From assembly GCF_036208045.1 (NCBI RefSeq), contig NZ_CP121472.1, positions 2,243,531 to 2,307,530 of the forward strand: a stretch of 64,000 bases of DNA. The letters are read 5' to 3'. Below are positions 9,369 to 19,201 of the stretch, in pieces. The position numbers and the translations under genes were made by a program. Every line of letters starts with the position of its first letter. Positions within the stretch are counted from its first letter, which is position 1. This stretch comes from Thiorhodovibrio winogradskyi. Its GTDB lineage: Bacteria > Pseudomonadota > Gammaproteobacteria > Chromatiales > Chromatiaceae. The notes beneath the pieces were generated by a model. It was not told where the DNA came from, did no database searches, and saw nothing but the letters and a program-made list of their open reading frames with translations.

Positions 9369-10058
9369 ATGCGCATGTGGTTCGCGATCCTGTTGAAAGA
9401 ATGGCTCAAGCTGCGCTGGAGCCTCGCCGCCCTGCTGGCGGTGCATCTGGGCGTGCTGGGCTATGTGTTTCTGACCCTTCGCCATCAGTTTCAGATCGAA
9501 CACTCAGAGATGATCTGGTACTGGGCGTTCGAGCTGCGGCGGCTGCTTTACACCCCGCTGCAATATCTGCCGGCGTTCACCGGCGTCGCGCTAGCGCTGG
9601 CGCAGTTTGGCCCCGAGCGGCTGAACGGGCGCTTTCGCCTCTCACTGCATCTGCCGCTGCGCGGTGACTGGCTGGTGTGGAGCTGGGTGGCGGTCGGCGC
9701 CCTGTTCGGCGCCTTGTTGAGCAGTCTGACCGCGCTGGGGCTTTACCTGCTGATCGGCCAGTGGTTCCCGCGCGAGGCGGCATTCAGCGCGGTGCTCACC
9801 GCGCTGCCCTGGTTGTTGGGCGGTTGGGTGGCCTATTTTGGCGCCAACCTGGCCTTGCTGGAACCGGCCTGGCCACGGCGGCTGGCTTATCTGGGTGTCA
9901 GCCTGGCGTTTCTGGGCTTGCTGTATCAGGAGCGCGGCTATCAGGAATACGACCAGATTTTCCCGGCGCTGACGGGGCTGGCGCTGCTGTTCATCCCGGC
10001 GGTCATCCTGCCCGCCCATCGCTATCGGCATCAGGCCATGATCGGGGGGGCGTCATGA
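9369..10058 (+). CDS. ABC transporter permease (six helices)
   Basis: A 229-residue hydrophobic protein with about six membrane helices, including LRWSLAALLAVHLGVLGYVF near the N-terminus. It begins 6 bp after the ATPase gene and its stop overlaps the next start (ATGA), so the three genes are translated together. It has the shape of ABC-2-type permeases. A degenerate copy with an in-frame stop lies at 23.08 kb. Confidence 0.75.
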   Translation: MRMWFAILLKEWLKLRWSLAALLAVHLGVLGYVFLTLRHQFQIEHSEMIWYWAFELRRLLYTPLQYLPAFTGVALALAQFGPERLNGRFRLSLHLPLRGDWLVWSWVAVGALFGALLSSLTALGLYLLIGQWFPREAAFSAVLTALPWLLGGWVAYFGANLALLEPAWPRRLAYLGVSLAFLGLLYQERGYQEYDQIFPALTGLALLFIPAVILPAHRYRHQAMIGGAS

Positions 10059-11314
10059 CCGCCCGCATCGCTCGTTGGTCGCTGATCGCCTTGACAGTCG
10101 TGTTGCTCGCCATCTGGCTGCCGCAAGTGAAGAATCTGCTGTTCGAGTACCGTTTTGGCAAGACACAGCTCTTTTACAGCCCAGTCATCGAAAAGTTTAT
10201 CTATACTGAGTTGGTCGGCGCCGGGCATCAATTCGTCTATCGCGATCAGGATGGCCGGGACTACGACCGCGAAGCCTTCGAGCAGCTGATTCCCTTCATT
10301 TACTACAAGAATATGGAACTCTGGGGCAAATTGCCGCTGGAACTGGCCGGGCAGACCTTCGACAAGGCCGCCATCCGCGCCGAGCGCCTGGTGCTGGAGT
10401 TCGAACCACGGGATTTGCCGGAGCACAGCCCGCGTATCCCACTCTTCCCGCTGCTCGAATCCAATCCTGGGCGCTCCCGGCTGCGTTTTCCCGAGGATAT
10501 ACTGCGACCCGGCGCCGCACTGACCTTCATCAACAGTGACGCCAATCGCCGCGAGTCCGAGCTGACCGACAGCTTCACCCGCGCGCTCGCCAAAGCGGGT
10601 TTCGTCTTTCCGGTGCGCGCCACCTTTGCGCGGGTGTCCATTCTCAAGGCTTTCGACGCCGGGCATTTTCTGATCGATGACCAGGGCAAGCTGTTTCAGC
10701 TCAAACGCGTCGCTGGCGCGCCCTGGGTGCGCTCGGTCCCGCTATCGGAGGGATTTCGGGTGCGCGCGATCAAGATCAGCGAGAACCAGGGCAGCGACTT
10801 TCTGGGCTTCCTGCTCGCCGAGGACAGTCGGCTGTTTCTACTCGGTCAGGGTGATGATCCACTCACCCCGCTGGAGCTGCCCGGTTATGACCCGGAGCGC
10901 ATGGAACTGAAACTTCTGTTCAATCCGCTCTATCGCACCGCCATCTACTCTGACCGCCAGGAGATTCACGCCATCGCGATGGATCGCGCGTTCAAGCCCA
11001 TTGCCCGGTATCAGCGGCGCATGGCCATGGCCGCACCGCGCCTGGTTGATACCCTGTGGGACAGCCTGACCCCCGTCAACCTGCAATGGCGCACGCCCGA
11101 GTCACGCTATCCGCGCCTGACGCCGCAATGGCATGGTGAGAAGGCCGCCATCGGCATGAGCATGGCCTTGGTGTTGGCGCTCGCCTGGCTGCGCTGGCGA
11201 CGCGCGCCCTTGCTCGGCAATTGGGCTTCCCTGATATTGGTGGCCCTGACCGGATTCCTCGGCCTCATCGCACTCCTGTTGTTTCCGCCGGAAGCCGAAT
11301 CTGCGTCTTCTTGA
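10055..11314 (+). CDS. DUF4857-type membrane-anchored protein
   Basis: A 419-residue protein with an N-terminal helix (residues about 8-25), a large extracytoplasmic domain, and two helices at the C-terminus (residues about 365-410, WASLILVALTGFLGLIALLL). It fits DUF4857, a family often encoded with an ABC ATPase and permease; assignment is from memory of the family pattern. Function is not established. It is the last intact gene of the operon and its 3' third is duplicated at 23.4-23.85 kb. Confidence 0.62.
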   Translation: MTARIARWSLIALTVVLLAIWLPQVKNLLFEYRFGKTQLFYSPVIEKFIYTELVGAGHQFVYRDQDGRDYDREAFEQLIPFIYYKNMELWGKLPLELAGQTFDKAAIRAERLVLEFEPRDLPEHSPRIPLFPLLESNPGRSRLRFPEDILRPGAALTFINSDANRRESELTDSFTRALAKAGFVFPVRATFARVSILKAFDAGHFLIDDQGKLFQLKRVAGAPWVRSVPLSEGFRVRAIKISENQGSDFLGFLLAEDSRLFLLGQGDDPLTPLELPGYDPERMELKLLFNPLYRTAIYSDRQEIHAIAMDRAFKPIARYQRRMAMAAPRLVDTLWDSLTPVNLQWRTPESRYPRLTPQWHGEKAAIGMSMALVLALAWLRWRRAPLLGNWASLILVALTGFLGLIALLLFPPEAESASS

Positions 11315-11332
11315 CTTTTTTAATCGAACCAC

Positions 11333-11907
11333 ATGCCATCTTGCCCTTCATGCCTTGCGATGCCTTGCAATTTTCTATCCAGGCTTCATTGCGCAAAGAC
11401 CTTTTTTTCTGGTGTCATCCTGGTTGTCCTGCTCAGTCTGCCGGCCTTGGCCCATCCGCACGCCTGGATCGATTTGCGGGTCAGGGTGATGGCCAATGCG
11501 GCGGGTGAGGTGACGGGGCTTTACCAGGAATGGCTCTTCGATCCGTACTACAGCCAGATCGTGCTTGAGGATGTCGGTTCCGAGGCCAAGGCCGCCACCA
11601 AGGATGCCTGGCTCGCGGCCATCGCGACAAAAATATTGAAGAATCTCGCCGATTATCATTACTTCACCAGCGTCGAGCAGGGCGACGAGCCAGTTGTGGA
11701 TGTGACCCGGGTGCGTCCGAGATGAAAGCCGAACAGGATCGCCTGCGCTTGTGCTTCGAGTTGCTGCTGGATAAACCGCGATCCATGGCGATCGGTCGGT
11801 TCAGCTATGCGATTGCCGACCCAACCTTCTACATTGAAATTTTGCACGAAGATGGCGCCGATGCCTTTCCGCCTGCTTGCCGCGTTCAAGTGCAAGCGCC
11901 TGCTTGA
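11333..11907 (+). pseudogene. DUF1007 periplasmic protein, frameshifted and truncated
   Basis: The first frame (to 11725) gives a signal peptide and the DUF1007 hallmark AHPHAWIDLRVRVMANAAG, then YQEWLFDPYYSQIVLED and YHYFTSV. The family's second half (RFSYAIADPTFYIEILHED) continues in a different frame from 11722 to 11907. A 1-bp insertion or 2-bp deletion near 11720 explains this. The gene then runs into the 3' end of the convergent GGDEF/EAL gene. DUF1007 proteins normally precede NicO-family nickel/cobalt exporters; a wrecked nicO is found at 23.88 kb, so this locus has been split by rearrangement. Confidence 0.75.
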
Positions 11908-14837
11908 CTCCATGCCGGGTCGGACTTCCAGTGATTGGCCCAATCCGGCAGTCGTTCCGGGGACAACGCGGGAGCGATGCCGTAGCCCTGGGCCAGTTCG
12001 CATCCGAGACCTAACAATAGGCTACCATGCTCGACGCTTTCCACTCCCTCGGCGATCACCGTCAGATCAAATGCCTTGGCCAGTCCAGTGACACCTGAGA
12101 CAATCGCATGGTCTTCTGCGTCCCTGGACATATCGAGGACGAATGACTTATCAATTTTCAGCGTTTGCACCGGCAGCAACTTAAGGTAGGTCAGTGAAGA
12201 ATATCCGGTGCCGAAATCGTCGAGCGAAAACTGCACGCCAAGTGCGCGGCAGGCTTCGATCAACCGGGTGACATGGCATAGATCGCTAATCGCGGCCGTC
12301 TCGGTGATCTCAATCTCCAGGCGCGGATCATCAATCCGTCCCGCTTCTCGCAGGGCTTGTTCCAGCTTTTCGACAAAGTCAGTCCGTTGTAACTGACATG
12401 CAGACACATTCACACTGACTGCAAGCCTTAAGCCTTGCTGATCCCAAAGAGTCATCTGGCGCAGCGCTTCGCGAATCACCCAGTCGCCCAGTTCCAGCAT
12501 GACATCGCTGTCCTCGATCACAGGCAAAAATTCCCCTGGCGGGAGCAAGCCACGCTCTGGATGATGCCAGCGGATCAGCGCCTCGGCCCCGACCACTTCA
12601 GCAGTGCGCATGTTGACTTTTGGCTGATAATGCAGCACCAGTTCGTTGTCGGATAAGGCGCGTTCGACCCGCTTGATCATGCGCTGGGTCTCAATTTCCA
12701 CCGCATCCTGATCGCCGTTATAGAAAAAGAAGGTGTTTTTTCCCAACTGCTTTGCCTTGTACATGGCCTGATCCGCCTGACGCAGCAAGGTGTCCGTGTC
12801 GGTGGCATGCAGTGGAAACAAGGTGACCCCAATACTGGCTGTCACGACCAGTTGATTGCTGTCGATCAAAAACGGTTCGCTGACCATGGCCAGAATGCGT
12901 TGCAGAATCTGAATACACCCATCCTGATCTGCCAAATCCGCCAACAGGATGATGAACTCATCTCCTCCCAACCGAGCAACGGTGTCATTGGCACGCACCA
13001 CGGCACGAAACCTGTCGGCAAGCTTGATGAGCAGACAATCGCCGACACCATGCCCATGGTTGTCATTCACCGGCTTGAAGCCATCGACATCCAGGAAACA
13101 AACCGCCAACAGCATCTGTTCTCGTTGTGCCTTGGCAATGGCCTGTTGCAGCCGATCATTGAGCAGCACCCGATTCGGCAAGCCAGTCAGGGAGTCGTAA
13201 TGGGCAATCCGCTCAAGCTCGGCTTCATGCCGTTTGATGGTCGTGATATCGACAACGACGCCGACGAAGTGCACTGGATGCCCCTGGTCGTCAAGCACCA
13301 CTGAAATGGTCAATTGCTGGGGAAACAGCTCGCCCGATTTGCGCCTATTCCATAGCTCACCACGCCAAACACCCTCTTCAAGCAAGGTAAGCCACATGCC
13401 GCGGTAGAATTCAGGCCCGTGGTGACCCGACTTGAGCATGCGCGGCGTCTTTCCGATCAGTTCTGCACGCTGGTAGCCGGTAATGCGCTCATAGGAATCA
13501 TTGACCTCGATGATGACACTGTCGGTATTTGTAATCACAATGCCTTCATGGGTGTTCTCAAAAACGCTCGCCAGCAGCCGCAGGCGCACCTCGGCTTGCT
13601 TGCGAGTGGTGACATCCTGAAAGGTCACGGCAAACTGACCGGGTGATGGCCGAAAAGCGCGCACTTCAAAAACCTTTCCGATTTCTTCGCTGGGCGCTTC
13701 AAAGGTCACGGGAACCCCAGTGAGGGCAACCTGGCCGAAGCGTTCAATCCAAAGGGATTCGGTGTTCGGCAGAATCTCCAGCACGCGCCGCCCGACAATA
13801 TCCGCCGCACGCAGACCGGTCATGGACTCGAATGCGGGATTCACATCAAGAAAGCGGTAGTCGATCGGTCGTCCTTGCTCATCGGTGATGATCTGATGCA
13901 CGGAGAACCCGGTGATCATCTCATTGAACAGCGTCCGATAGTTTTCCTCGGCGAGACGGCGCTCGCTCTCGGCGAAGGCGATTTCGGCGCGCTTGCGTTC
14001 GGTTGTATCCTGGAGCGTTTCGATCGCACCGATGATCTCGCCGGCGACACCATGCAGGGGGGCTGCAGTGAAGAACAGCCAGCGCCCGCCGCCGGGAAAG
14101 TGCGGGAAAAAACTCTCAGCCTCGAATGCGCCCTCAACCACGGAGGATGCGGTGTAATTTCCATAGTAGCGCTCATATTCACCTTGGTTGGCCTGGCTGA
14201 GAATGAGATCCGCCATCACCGGGCGCGGAGCCGGATAGAAGGCTCGCCACTGTTCGCGCGTGCCAATCATTTCCGTAGCGGGAATACCCATTACAATCTC
14301 GCACGCCCGGTTCCAGTGCGTGACACGATGCTCGGTATCGATGACGAAGGTTGGTACCGGGTTGCCCTCGATAATCTCAGTCAGCAGTCGCTGACTTGTC
14401 GTGCGTTCCGCGTCGGTTCGACGGTGCTCGGTGATATCGACAAGGTGCTGAATCGCACCCGTGACCTTCCCGTCTGGGCTGTGCAGTGGCGCGGCGGTAA
14501 ACAACAGCCAGCGCCCGCCCCAAGGCAGTTGCGGAAAGAAGTCCTCGGCCTCAAAGGCGCCGGGAAATCGTGATCGGCGGTACTTGCCAGGGTAATAGGC
14601 GGCAATTTCCTCCTCGCTCGCCTGTGCGACAATCAAGTCCGAGAGCATGGGGCGCGCACTTGGGTAAAACGGCATCCATTGATCGGCGGTTCCAAGCAGG
14701 CGCACTGTCGGCATGCCTGTTAGATCGGCGCAGGCGGCGTTCCAGTGCACGACGCGATGGGTGCTATCGATGACGAAGGTCGCGATGGCTGAGGAGGCGA
14801 TCAGGCTCGCGGTATCAATCATGACTGAAAGTAGCAT
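11886..14837 (-). CDS. Multi-PAS GGDEF-EAL c-di-GMP protein
   Basis: A 983-residue protein without evident membrane helices. Four PAS-type sensor domains (roughly residues 10-130, 145-270, 295-410, 420-545) precede a GGDEF domain with intact ARLGGDEFI and an EAL domain with EALIRW, DDFGTGYSSL, KIDKSFV and AEGVE. Both halves could be active: diguanylate cyclase and phosphodiesterase. The first two PAS domains are internal repeats of each other (each with a WxxFYP and GGRWLxFTAAPLH segment). Its 3' end overlaps the broken DUF1007 gene. The signal sensed is unknown. Confidence 0.92.
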   Translation of the reverse strand: MLLSVMIDTASLIASSAIATFVIDSTHRVVHWNAACADLTGMPTVRLLGTADQWMPFYPSARPMLSDLIVAQASEEEIAAYYPGKYRRSRFPGAFEAEDFFPQLPWGGRWLLFTAAPLHSPDGKVTGAIQHLVDITEHRRTDAERTTSQRLLTEIIEGNPVPTFVIDTEHRVTHWNRACEIVMGIPATEMIGTREQWRAFYPAPRPVMADLILSQANQGEYERYYGNYTASSVVEGAFEAESFFPHFPGGGRWLFFTAAPLHGVAGEIIGAIETLQDTTERKRAEIAFAESERRLAEENYRTLFNEMITGFSVHQIITDEQGRPIDYRFLDVNPAFESMTGLRAADIVGRRVLEILPNTESLWIERFGQVALTGVPVTFEAPSEEIGKVFEVRAFRPSPGQFAVTFQDVTTRKQAEVRLRLLASVFENTHEGIVITNTDSVIIEVNDSYERITGYQRAELIGKTPRMLKSGHHGPEFYRGMWLTLLEEGVWRGELWNRRKSGELFPQQLTISVVLDDQGHPVHFVGVVVDITTIKRHEAELERIAHYDSLTGLPNRVLLNDRLQQAIAKAQREQMLLAVCFLDVDGFKPVNDNHGHGVGDCLLIKLADRFRAVVRANDTVARLGGDEFIILLADLADQDGCIQILQRILAMVSEPFLIDSNQLVVTASIGVTLFPLHATDTDTLLRQADQAMYKAKQLGKNTFFFYNGDQDAVEIETQRMIKRVERALSDNELVLHYQPKVNMRTAEVVGAEALIRWHHPERGLLPPGEFLPVIEDSDVMLELGDWVIREALRQMTLWDQQGLRLAVSVNVSACQLQRTDFVEKLEQALREAGRIDDPRLEIEITETAAISDLCHVTRLIEACRALGVQFSLDDFGTGYSSLTYLKLLPVQTLKIDKSFVLDMSRDAEDHAIVSGVTGLAKAFDLTVIAEGVESVEHGSLLLGLGCELAQGYGIAPALSPERLPDWANHWKSDPAWSQAGACT

Positions 14838-15333
14838 CAGCGCAGTGTCGCCAAGGGATTTGGTAGCAAAAAGAGGGCGGAGCAGGCAAGTAAGCTTTCC
14901 TGCTAACGCATATCGCTTGTTGAAACCACGAATAATGCAATTGTTGTTTCACAGCACAGAGCTAAAATTTCTTTGGCTTTGGATAGTATACGCTCTATGT
15001 CTGCTCTGATTTCGCTGTCTTGCATCTCATTTGGTAGTCAATGTGGATTTCTCCAGGATGTGGTATCGCTAACGCAGCCGCGAATTGTCGCGGCTATAGT
15101 CGCCCAATAACCACGCTCACCGGCAAGAAAACGCGCATGTCGCAAACTAAATGAAGCAATGTACTATAAACAGATCAAATCCCAGTTTTTCTCCAGGTCG
15201 CCGCATGTCTGGAAGCCTTGGAAAAAATTTGAAATTCTTGAAGATCACGCTCGCATTTGCGAGACTTCGGGTGGCGTTGGGCGGTTTCCGCGCCCCGCGC
15301 ATTCCCTGTTGCTTTTACCAAGGAGGTTGAACG
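14838..15333. other. Intergenic region with no gene
   Basis: Between two divergent genes. I see no coding frame. From about 15,265 the sequence is shared with the region before the second coiled-coil gene (27,405-27,484), so it marks the left part of duplicated segment A. A strong AAGGAGG site closes it at 15,320. Confidence 0.6.
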
Positions 15334-15885
15334 ATGGCCCTTGCCCAAGAAGACCTGAATCACATCAAGCAGGAAATTGGCCTTTATGTGAAGGAAAATA
15401 TTAGCGCCTGGCTGGCTGAGCAAAGCCTCGGCAAGCCGCCGGTGGTTTATGAGATTGAACTGCGCGAGCGGATGGTGCGGGTTGAGGATGAACTGAAAAA
15501 CCAGCGCGAGTTGATGCGCGAAGGCTTCAACCAGATGGACAAGCGCTTCGAGCTGATGCAGATCAGCATGGACAAGCGCTTTGAACAGGTCGAGAAACGC
15601 TTCGAGCAAATCGACAAGCGTTTGGAACAGGTCGACAAGCGCCTGGAGCTGATGCAAGCGGACATGGACAAGCGCTTCGAACAGGTCGATATACGCTTCG
15701 AGCAGGTCGATAAACGCTTCGAGCAGGTCGATAAACGCTTCGAGCAGGTTGACAAGCGCTTTGAGAGCGTGCAGCAAGACATCCGCGCGCTGCAACTGCG
15801 CATGGACCACTTCATGCGCTGGTCGTTTGGCGTCACCATGGGCACCGGCGGTCTGATTGTCGGCATCCTAAAACTCTGGCCCTGA
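15334..15885 (+). CDS. Tail-anchored coiled-coil protein with DKRFEQV repeats (copy A)
   Basis: A 183-residue protein. Residues 1-65 are a conserved head (HIKQEIGLYVKENISAWLAE). Residues about 68-150 are perfect or near-perfect heptads (DKRFEQV repeated), a long parallel coiled coil. A single helix follows at the C-terminus (WSFGVTMGTGGLIVGILKLW), which would place the coil in the cytoplasm as a tail-anchored protein. A paralogue with more repeats lies at 27.5 kb. The build recalls Bdr-like and DUF1640-like proteins; function is unknown. Confidence 0.8.
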   Translation: MALAQEDLNHIKQEIGLYVKENISAWLAEQSLGKPPVVYEIELRERMVRVEDELKNQRELMREGFNQMDKRFELMQISMDKRFEQVEKRFEQIDKRLEQVDKRLELMQADMDKRFEQVDIRFEQVDKRFEQVDKRFEQVDKRFESVQQDIRALQLRMDHFMRWSFGVTMGTGGLIVGILKLWP

Positions 15886-15910
15886 GCCGGCGTGGGCGAG
15901 GCGCTTCAGC

Positions 15911-15990
15911 CTAAAGTGAATTGACCGAAGAGCGGGTGTCACGGTGGTGCGCGCAAGTCATCAAGGAGGCCAGGATAATGCTCTGACCCT
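15911..15990 (+). pseudogene. Relic of flavodoxin 3' end
   Basis: The sequence starting GTGAATTGACCGAAGAGCGG reads LTEERVSRWCAQVIKEARIML and matches the last 22 residues of the intact flavodoxin gene at 26.76-27.28 kb, followed by the same downstream sequence. The rest of the gene is missing. Confidence 0.75.
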
Positions 15991-16019
15991 GAACCTCCGT
16001 GTCCTTTCGCAAGCGCGTA

Positions 16020-18170
16020 TCAACAGAGCTGGAGCTGAGCGACTGGTGTCGGCAGAGGTTTGTTGGGTGCGCCATCATCCACAATAAAATCCCGGGTGAA
16101 AGTCTCGAATTCCTGCGGTCGGGCATAAAGGTAGCCTTGGTGCAGATGACAGCCCTCGGCGAGCAGCCAGTGGGCTTGATCGAGCGTTTCGATGCCTTCG
16201 GCGACCACCTCGAAGCGCAAGCCCTCGGCCAGGGCGATAATGGCGCGCACCACCGCCTCGCCACTGCTGCCCTGGCCGAGTTCCTGGATAAAGGACTGGT
16301 CGATTTTCAGCGTATCGAGCGGAAAGCGCCCGAGATACCCTAGCGACGAATAGCCGGTGCCGAAATCGTCCAGCGCGATGGCCACGCCCAGCTCATGCAA
16401 GGCGTTGAGATTGTCGAGAACGCTGGCGGCTCGGGGCATGAGCGCGCGTTCGGTGATTTCCAATTCCAGGCTGGCGGGCGCGACGCCCGCGCGGGTCAGG
16501 CGCCGCGCGATCTCCTCGGCGAGTGGTTGGTGGTCGAGTTGGGCGGCGCTGATGTTGACTGCCAGGCGAAGATCCCCCCAGCCATGACTCATCAGGATGC
16601 GCAGGTCGGCGCAGGCGCGATCCAACACCCATTCGGTTAAGGGCACGATCAGGCCGCCATCCTCGGCGAGTGGAATAAAGCGCCCTGGCGCGACCAGCCC
16701 GTCGCGCGGATCGCGCCAGCGCACCAGCGCCTCGGCGCCGGCGAGAGTGCCGTCTCGGGCGTCGAGCTTGGGCTGATACCAGAGTTCCAGTTGCCCGTGG
16801 TCGATGGCCTGGCGCAGTCGCGCCTCCAGGGTCAGCCGATGCCGCTGGCGGTTATCGACTCTCGGCTCATAGACATGAATCCGTGTTCCGGAATACTCCT
16901 GCATGGCGGCGGCCTGGGCGCGGCGCGCCAGGGTATCGGCCTCCCGGCCGTGACGCGGCGCCTGGGCCAGGCCGACGCGCCCCGCGATGACCAGGTCGAC
17001 ACCGGCCACCGTCAAGGGGGTCTGCAAGAGCGCCACAAGCCGCTCGGCCAGGGCGAGACTGTCGGACGCGTTGCTGGCCGAGAGCATGGCGAAGGCGGAA
17101 TCGCTCAGGCGCGCGAGCAGAGGGCCCTGATGCAGGTGCCAATCCTGGGGGGCGAGCAGCGGTGGGCGCGGCGGCACGAAGGCCAACTCCGCGCTCAGGC
17201 GCGCGACCAGGTCGCGTAGCAGGGGTTCGGTGACCGCCTCGCCCCAACCGACGCCAACCCGGCGCAGCGCATCGACCTCCAGCGCCAGCACCCACTGTTC
17301 GCGCCGCGGGTCGGCATCGAGCAAGCGTTGCAAATACTCAACGAAAAACGCCCGGTTCGGCAGTCGGGTCTTGCTGTCGTAATAGGCCAGGCGCACCACG
17401 CGCCGCGCCGCGCGGCGCAGATCAGTGACATCCTGCACGGTTCCCAGCCAGTGCGCGTGCTTGCCGGCATGGTACTCGGCCGTTTGCGCCAGAATCAGCC
17501 CGCCCGTGGCCAGGCGATGCTCGAATTGCAGCGGGGCGCCCGGCGCTTGATCGAGGCGCGAGAACAGCTCACGGATGCTGTCTTGATCAGTGGGGTGAAT
17601 CAGGGCGAGGAGATCATGTGGCGCGCGGGGAGCGTCCGTGTCCGCCAGACCGAACAGGCCTCGGGCGGTGGTCGAGAGCACGAAATGGCGCGCCTCCGGC
17701 CAGTATTCCCAATGACCTAGCCGGGCACTGCGCTGCACCGCGCCGAGTTGACGTTCGCGGTTCTGCAAGGTCAGGGAGGTGTCATGGGCACGCAACAGGT
17801 AGCGCACCCGATAATGCAACAGGGCGGTGTGGACGGGTTTGGTCATGAAGTCGGTCGCGCCGGCGGCGTGGGCACGCTCAATCGACGCCGTGTCAGCGCC
17901 CGATGTCAGCATGATGATCGGTCGCTGACCCCAGTCGGGGTGTGCGCGCAAGGCCGCGCAGGTTTCAAAGCCGTCCCAGCCCGGCATGACCACGTCGAGC
18001 AGCACCAGATCGGGCATCAGCGATTGCAGGCAGGCGAGCGCCGCCTCGCCGCTCGCCGCCTCGGCGACCTCGATGTCGCCTTGCAAGCTGTTGCGAATGA
18101 TCATGCGCATGAACGGATCGTCATCGACCACCAGCACGCACCGGCGGGCTTTGGGGGGAGGTTGCAGCAT
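16020..18170 (-). CDS. Response regulator REC-PAS-GGDEF(degenerate)-EAL
   Basis: A 716-residue protein. The REC domain (residues 10-130) has the acidic pair VDDDP, phospho-acceptor LLDVVMPG and the TKP lysine. A PAS domain follows, then a GGDEF-fold domain whose signature is replaced (ARLSDSAFAML), so no cyclase activity is expected. The EAL domain is complete (EALVRW, EITE, DDFGTGYSSL, KIDQSFI, AEGIE), so it should be a c-di-GMP phosphodiesterase controlled by an unlinked histidine kinase. Only its first codons survive in copy B and scrambled pieces in copy C. Confidence 0.9.
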   Translation of the reverse strand: MLQPPPKARRCVLVVDDDPFMRMIIRNSLQGDIEVAEAASGEAALACLQSLMPDLVLLDVVMPGWDGFETCAALRAHPDWGQRPIIMLTSGADTASIERAHAAGATDFMTKPVHTALLHYRVRYLLRAHDTSLTLQNRERQLGAVQRSARLGHWEYWPEARHFVLSTTARGLFGLADTDAPRAPHDLLALIHPTDQDSIRELFSRLDQAPGAPLQFEHRLATGGLILAQTAEYHAGKHAHWLGTVQDVTDLRRAARRVVRLAYYDSKTRLPNRAFFVEYLQRLLDADPRREQWVLALEVDALRRVGVGWGEAVTEPLLRDLVARLSAELAFVPPRPPLLAPQDWHLHQGPLLARLSDSAFAMLSASNASDSLALAERLVALLQTPLTVAGVDLVIAGRVGLAQAPRHGREADTLARRAQAAAMQEYSGTRIHVYEPRVDNRQRHRLTLEARLRQAIDHGQLELWYQPKLDARDGTLAGAEALVRWRDPRDGLVAPGRFIPLAEDGGLIVPLTEWVLDRACADLRILMSHGWGDLRLAVNISAAQLDHQPLAEEIARRLTRAGVAPASLELEITERALMPRAASVLDNLNALHELGVAIALDDFGTGYSSLGYLGRFPLDTLKIDQSFIQELGQGSSGEAVVRAIIALAEGLRFEVVAEGIETLDQAHWLLAEGCHLHQGYLYARPQEFETFTRDFIVDDGAPNKPLPTPVAQLQLC

Positions 18171-18206
18171 GAAATCGGCGGTGGCGCATCGGGAACCCGG
18201 TGGCGA

Positions 18207-19076
18207 TTAGCAGTCCCTGCAAGAGGTCGTATCGAGGACGGGTGATTCAGCGGGCTTCGAGGAGGGTTGTCGCCCATGGCGCGCTTGGGGCAGATCGAGG
18301 GCCAGGGCGCGGCGGTGATCTGGCGTGGTCACCGCGATGTCGTGCACCTCGGGCATTGGAGCGGCGTTCCAAGTATCCGCGAACTCCGCCATCCCGGGGA
18401 TACGCCCGCGTCTGGTGGTGATCGCGTCGCGGCCATCGGCGACGCGAATCACCCATTGCCAATCGGCGGGCACCTCGGTTGCCTGGTCGCGGTTCGGGCG
18501 TCGCGGGGAGACTGGCTGGGTGCCTTGTCGGGAGCCTTGTCGGGAGAGGCCATGGGGCGCGGCCGTCAGCCGGGGCAGCACATCGGCGGCGGCGAGACGA
18601 TAGCCGCCCGCGTTGAGGCGCGAGGCCGTGTCCCGTGGTGACCAGTGCGCGGCATCCATGGTCCAGCGCAATTCAAGCGCGCAACCCTGGGCCGGGCAGC
18701 GACCGAGGGGAATGGTCAACTGATCGTCCTGCTGGAAGGCGGGCACGGCCATGCATTGCAGGGCCACTTGAATCGGACCGGTGGTGCCCGCTGGCAGGGT
18801 GGCGAAGACGGTGCCGCTGTCGCTCTGGGTGCCGAACAGGATCATGCGGCCGGTAACGCGACCTTGCCGCGGATTGACATCGAATTCGATCCAGCCACCT
18901 TCGGATCGCAGCTCCGGGGCGGCGGCCGCGGTCACCTGTGGCGCGGCCAGACCGAGGCCGATCCAGAAGGCAAGCAACAGGCCCGTGCCTGAGCAGCGGA
19001 TCGGCTTGGGGGAGAGGGTTCGATTCCGCGGATGGCGAGCGGGTCCGCGAGCAAAAAGGCGTGCGGTCTTCGACAT
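18207..19076 (-). CDS. Secreted Cys-containing protein of unknown function (copy A)
   Basis: A 289-residue protein with a long charged N-terminus, a signal helix (residues about 30-50, ending VTAAAA) and a mature domain with ELRSEGGWIEFDVNPRQGRV, GRCPAQGCALELRW and a terminal SCRDC. I do not recognise the family. Its paralogue in copy B (28.4 kb) is complete, so the gene is under some selection. A Fur-like palindrome 72 bp upstream suggests metal control; in copy B the same box is shared with divergent cytochrome c and azurin genes. Confidence 0.7.
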   Translation of the reverse strand: MSKTARLFARGPARHPRNRTLSPKPIRCSGTGLLLAFWIGLGLAAPQVTAAAAPELRSEGGWIEFDVNPRQGRVTGRMILFGTQSDSGTVFATLPAGTTGPIQVALQCMAVPAFQQDDQLTIPLGRCPAQGCALELRWTMDAAHWSPRDTASRLNAGGYRLAAADVLPRLTAAPHGLSRQGSRQGTQPVSPRRPNRDQATEVPADWQWVIRVADGRDAITTRRGRIPGMAEFADTWNAAPMPEVHDIAVTTPDHRRALALDLPQARHGRQPSSKPAESPVLDTTSCRDC

Positions 19077-19147
19077 GGTTTGACTCCTTGGCGTTGAGGC
19101 ATTGGCGGGTCAGCGTCGGGATAAGGCCAGCACGATAATACCAAAAT

Positions 19148-19160
19148 GCGAAGCATTCGC
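19148..19160. promoter_or_regulatory. Fur-like box GCGAAGCATTCGC (copy A)
   Basis: A palindrome identical to the one at 29,348 and one base from GCGAATNATTCGC. It lies upstream of the secreted-protein gene; the divergent cytochrome c gene it would also serve is deleted in this copy. Confidence 0.6.
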
Positions 19161-19201
19161 GTTAAGTATTTTTCGCGAATTTGACTTTGCCCGACTGTGG
19201 G

